Below are positions 61,408 to 64,000 of a stretch of 64,000 nucleotides of DNA, one piece after another. The notes beneath the pieces were generated by a model. It worked only from the letters and a program-made list of their open reading frames with translations. It did no database searches and was not told the DNA's origin. The position numbers and the translations under genes are program-made. This DNA is from an uncultured Actinomycetes bacterium (GTDB lineage: Bacteria > Actinomycetota > Coriobacteriia > Coriobacteriales > Atopobiaceae), in contig OMXZ01000003.1 in NCBI GenBank assembly GCA_900315165.1, forward strand, positions 58,632 through 122,631. The letters run 5' to 3'. Every line of letters begins with the position of its first letter. Position 1 is the first letter of the stretch.

Positions 61408-61672
61408 CTATTCCGGGTCGGGATCGGGCATGTCTTCGATGATGCGGACCTCGTGGCCCGGCTCGTCATCGACCTCGATCACGCGCGCCGCCGAAAAACT
61501 CGCCGTAGTCCTCGATCTTGGGCAACGCCAGCAAGGCCTCCATGTCCTCGTCGGAGATGGTGAAGTCGATATCCAGGTTCGCCGCTATGTGCGCGGGATT
61601 GGCCGTCTTGGGCAAGACGACGGCGCCCAGTTGCCAGTCGTAGCGGATGCAGAGTTGGTTGGTACGGTGAGC
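61408..61672 (-). pseudogene. aldo/keto reductase C-terminal remnant, frameshifted
   Basis: Minus strand reads RTNQLCIRYDWQLGAVVLPKT, ANPAHIAANLDIDFTISDED then, after a shift near 61490, ARVIEVDDEPGHEVRIIED and a stop. This matches the C-terminal end of an aldo/keto reductase (LPKT...N substrate/NADP segment). Start and catalytic tetrad are gone. Confidence 0.72.
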
Positions 61673-61981
61673 CTACTCCGCGGCCGTGATGCCATACCGG
61701 GCGCAGAAATTGATAAAGCCCTGGATGGAATAGTCCTCCCAGCCAGCCGTGTCACCGACCGTCTTAAAGATGCAGCTGGGCACCTCGCCCATGCGCAGGT
61801 TCTTGACGATGCAGCCAGTGCAGCCGCGGCCCTCGGCCGCGTTCTTGGGGTTGCCGGGATTGTAGGGGCACTTCGTGTCGCCGCAGGTGCAGAAGAACTG
61901 TGCGCCCCTTGCTGCGACCTCGGGTATCTTGCAGTGTGCGAGCAGGTCGTTCATCTCATCGACGGTGTAGTTCGGATCCAT
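61673..61981 (-). CDS. cysteine-rich hypothetical protein
   Basis: 102 residues: YTVDEMNDLLAHCKIPEVAA, FFCTCGDTKCPYNPGNPKNA, GCTGCIVKNLRMGEVPSC and CARYG. Eight cysteines in CxC, C-x-C and CxxC spacing suggest a zinc or iron-sulfur site; it may belong to a DUF2769-like family, but I am unsure. ATG 61981 follows GAGGAGAGGGGGG, a strong ribosome site. Confidence 0.6.
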   Translation of the reverse strand: MDPNYTVDEMNDLLAHCKIPEVAARGAQFFCTCGDTKCPYNPGNPKNAAEGRGCTGCIVKNLRMGEVPSCIFKTVGDTAGWEDYSIQGFINFCARYGITAAE

Positions 61982-62002
61982 ACTGCCCCCCTCTCCTCAT
62001 AT

Positions 62003-62030
62003 GACAAAAGGGGACGTTTCCCCTACGTGC
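62003..62030. repeat. half of the GACAAAAGGGGACG element
   Basis: GACAAAAGGGGACGTTTCCCC. Its right arm (CTTTTGTC) is missing, replaced by TACGTGCTGGG. Same element as 32027 and 43814. Confidence 0.55.
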
Positions 62031-62195
62031 TGGGAAAACACTCTAAACCACTTTACAACAGAATCGCAGGTCAGACCGCAAATCGCCCTTCACTTCGCAC
62101 CGAAAGAAAACGCTCCTCTGGGGATTCCTCTTGACAGAATTTTTTACTGCCACGAGCCCCCGAGGGGCACGGTAGCGAAGAAAGGAAGATTCAAC

Positions 62196-62507
62196 ATGAC
62201 GAACGATACCAAGTGGGAAGAGCTTAGGCAAGCCGAGGAAATGGCGTACTTCAAGGCGGATATCTGCCTTTACTCACCGGAGAGCTACAGCCTTGAGGAA
62301 AAGAAGGAGATCTGCAATGAGATGATGGCCACTAGCAAGGCCACGCTCGACGCCATGCGCGAGGACTTCCAGAGCTACCCGCCCGAGTTCCGCGCCAAGC
62401 TGCTGGACATGCTGTGCCAGTCTGGCGTAGAGACTCCGGAATGGTGGTGGCAGGTCCTCGTGGGCGACGGAGACCCGCTGTACCGCGAGCTCGAGCCGCT
62501 CAGCTAG
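62196..62507 (+). CDS. hypothetical protein
   Basis: 103 residues, acidic and helical: MTNDTKWEELRQAEEMAYFK, YSLEEKKEICNEMMATSK and a tail with ETPEWWWQVLVGDGDP. I do not recognise the family. ATG 62196 lies behind AAGGAAG. A TTGACA box at 62131-62136 could be its -35, but no good -10 follows. It converges with the lysin region across a terminator hairpin. Confidence 0.6.
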   Translation: MTNDTKWEELRQAEEMAYFKADICLYSPESYSLEEKKEICNEMMATSKATLDAMREDFQSYPPEFRAKLLDMLCQSGVETPEWWWQVLVGDGDPLYRELEPLS

Positions 62508-62530
62508 TCCGAACCCACATAGCAAGCAAG

Positions 62531-62564
62531 AAGGCCGTCTATCGCGTTGATGATAGGCGGCCTT
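62531..62564. terminator. bidirectional hairpin terminator
   Basis: Arms AAGGCCGTCTATC and GATAGGCGGCCTT with an eight-base loop, one mismatch. Located between the convergent 62196 gene and the lysin/small-membrane pair. Confidence 0.7.
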
Positions 62565-62569
62565 CCGCG

Positions 62570-62716
62570 TTACCTGTCCTCGTAGGCCCTTCGGATGTCG
62601 TCGTACATCTCGAAGAGCGGTATGAGCGGCAGCAGGACCAGCATCAGGAGCAGGCTGGCCGTGATCCCCAGGAGCCAGCCGACCTGCTCGCCGAGCCACC
62701 GCAGCCTCGATCTCAT
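62570..62716 (-). CDS. small single-helix membrane protein, possible holin-like
   Basis: 48 residues: MRSRLRWLGEQVGW, then a hydrophobic helix (LLGITASLLLMLVLLPLIPLF) and a charged tail. Its ATG overlaps the lysin TGA (ATGA), so it is made together with the lysin. A holin or antiholin role is plausible by context only; one helix gives no certainty. Confidence 0.5.
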   Translation of the reverse strand: MRSRLRWLGEQVGWLLGITASLLLMLVLLPLIPLFEMYDDIRRAYEDR

Positions 62717-64000
62717 GACAGCATCTCGTTCACGCATGCCTGGACAATCGAGTAGTAGGACCCCAGACGCCGCTTCCGCTCGTCACCGTTGCCGTAGTCG
62801 CCACGGATCACGGCGCGGGCCATCGCGTCGACGTCCATGGAGGCCGTGCCCGCGCCAGACGTGCCAAGGATCTCGTTCACGCGTCTCTGCACGGCCGAGT
62901 ACTTGTCACCCAGGCGCCGCCTGCGCTCGTCGCCGTTGCCGAACTCGCCCGCGATCACCCGCCTCGCCATGGCGTCGACATCGATGCCAGAGCCGCCGCC
63001 AAGCAGGATCCGATTCACTTCCGCCTGGACCTCGTCGTAGCGTGAGCCAAGCGCCGCCCTTCTTGCATCGCCATTGCCGAATTCGCCGGCGATGACCCTC
63101 TCCGCAAGCTCTGACACGTCGCCGGAGGGCGCACCAGAGCCGGAACCACCCGGCGCGCCGCCGGTGTCGGCCTTGCCGTTGTAGTGGAGGATCCCGTCCC
63201 AGCTGCCGGAGTAGTAGTCGTGGACCCAGCTCTCGCGCCCGGTCTGGTCGCCGGGCTCGCCGTCGATGCCGCCGGTCTCAGAGATCGAGAACTCACCGAG
63301 GAGGTCGGCCGTGCCGTCGTTGCGGATGCACATAGCCGTGTGGTTCTCCTCGTCGAGGTAGATGTCGCCGCGAGACGCGTTGAAGCTCATGGGTTCCCAG
63401 GAGAAGAGCCCCGAGCCCACGAACATCTCGCGCATGCCGCCGGTCCAGTTGTAGCGCGTGATCAGCCCGTCGTAGGGAGACCCAGCCAAGGCGAGCTCCC
63501 AGGCCTCGCAGACGGCTGAGGAGCAGTCGCGGTCTCCCTTGGTCACCTTGATCGTGCCCGAGTCGGTATTCACGCTGCAATGTCCGGAGGTGCCGTGACG
63601 CCCCGGCTGCGAGTACCCGTGCTCAGGACAGGAGCAGAGGTGCTCCATGATCTGCGCCGCCACGTTGGCCCTCGATATGCTCACGGTATCCTCCTCCTTC
63701 GTGCCAGCGGAGGCGCCGGCCACCGCGCAGAGTCTCCGCCAGTCGTCGTGCGTGCCGTAGAAGAGGTCGAGGTCCAGGTGCCCGCCGTAGCCGGGGATGC
63801 GACCCGTGCCGGTGTACTGGAAGATGAGCGGCGATTCCCACGCGCCGAAGTCCCAGCCGTCGGTCCAGGGCTCGCTCGTGAAGCCCGTGTCCTCGTAGTT
63901 GGGGTACTGCGCCACCCAGAGTGGATAGGTCTTGGCCACGGCCGCCCAGTCGTACGAGAAGAGCACGCTCTTGCTCGTGTAGATGCCCGGCGTGACGCCG
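62713..64000 (-). CDS. phage-type endolysin: GH25, NlpC/CHAP-like domain, three CW_7 repeats (5' end outside window)
   Basis: Partial, at least 429 residues visible. GIYTSKSVLFSYDW through WVAQYPNY and IFQYTGTGRIPGYGGHLDLDLF is the C-terminal half of a GH25 lysozyme. A second catalytic region follows with GDRDCSSAVCEAW (Cys nucleophile) and IYLDEENHTAMC (His). Then three CW_7-type repeats: EFGNGDARRAALGSRYDEVQ, EFGNGDERRRRLGDKYSAVQ and DYGNGDERKRRLGSYYSIVQ. Such enzymes cut peptidoglycan at the end of phage growth. No other phage genes are in view, so it may be the edge of a prophage to the right. Confidence 0.88.
   Translation of the reverse strand, partial: GVTPGIYTSKSVLFSYDWAAVAKTYPLWVAQYPNYEDTGFTSEPWTDGWDFGAWESPLIFQYTGTGRIPGYGGHLDLDLFYGTHDDWRRLCAVAGASAGTKEEDTVSISRANVAAQIMEHLCSCPEHGYSQPGRHGTSGHCSVNTDSGTIKVTKGDRDCSSAVCEAWELALAGSPYDGLITRYNWTGGMREMFVGSGLFSWEPMSFNASRGDIYLDEENHTAMCIRNDGTADLLGEFSISETGGIDGEPGDQTGRESWVHDYYSGSWDGILHYNGKADTGGAPGGSGSGAPSGDVSELAERVIAGEFGNGDARRAALGSRYDEVQAEVNRILLGGGSGIDVDAMARRVIAGEFGNGDERRRRLGDKYSAVQRRVNEILGTSGAGTASMDVDAMARAVIRGDYGNGDERKRRLGSYYSIVQACVNEMLS

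Noticed and set aside
62131..62160. Strong promoter for the 62196 gene
   Set aside because: TTGACA is present but no acceptable -10 at 16-18 bases; not listed as a feature.

Overview
The window is GC-rich, densely coded DNA from what is most likely a host-associated anaerobic actinobacterium of the class Coriobacteriia (Olsenella/Collinsella/Atopobiaceae-like). I infer this from base composition, frequent GTG starts, a lactose PTS with Leloir genes, two L-2-amino-thiazoline-4-carboxylate hydrolase family genes, Rpn-like and archaeal-type ATPase genes, and short intergenic REP-like repeats. No rRNA, tRNA, CRISPR array or insertion sequence was recognised.

Layout. 1-7.4 kb (minus strand): a Gram-positive-type Pel exopolysaccharide operon, SDR/epimerase-like, pelD, pelE, pelA-like deacetylase, pelF, pelG (cut by the window edge), with four-base ATGA overlaps from pelD through pelF. 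7.4-19.5 kb: sulfite/nitrite reductase, UvrA paralog, ZIP transporter, Rpn-type nuclease with a 12-nt repeat, a repair trio (alkA fragment, ogt, NUDIX), alpha/beta hydrolase, PhzF, metallo-beta-lactamase-fold protein and a deleted ATPase. 19.7-32 kb: Gfo/Idh oxidoreductase, a RelB-like/PIN toxin-antitoxin pair, DUF4160/DUF2442, an AraC gene fused to a threonine-exporter remnant, an M20 amidase, TetR with a heterodimeric ABC exporter, the intact ATPase behind AT-rich direct repeats, and an aminotransferase. 32-42.9 kb: lactose/galactose island (lacF, lacE, lacG, galK, galT, HAD phosphatase; divergent LacI; galE divergent from DeoR). 43-62 kb: accessory region with HEPN/MNT, methyltransferase, two ATC-hydrolase-family genes, a class-M-like sirtuin, CPBP protease, two TetR genes, an HxlR-OYE-hydrolase-DsbA-like unit, and an AraC-ABC-ABC siderophore-type transporter locus with a frameshift. 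62.5-64 kb: a phage-type lysin (GH25, NlpC/CHAP-like, three CW_7 repeats) with a small membrane protein.

How it fits together. LacF/LacE import and phosphorylate lactose, LacG cleaves it, and GalK/GalT/GalE handle galactose. LacI has a perfect 18-bp palindrome at the lac promoter. A 10-bp-period repeat is shared by the lac and galE/DeoR control regions, which suggests one DeoR-type regulator coordinates both.

Most unusual themes: (1) several genes persist as copies that keep both ends but have lost the middle, three of them beside an intact homolog in the same window; two aminotransferase copies break at the same base. (2) The SDR and PelD reading frames are in one frame, separated only by TGA, with no ordinary start codon for either half, which suggests a broken SDR-PelD fusion. 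(3) An ATPase family is preceded by iteron-like AT-rich repeats at both of its loci. (4) A dispersed REP-like repeat family lies at gene ends and deletion scars.
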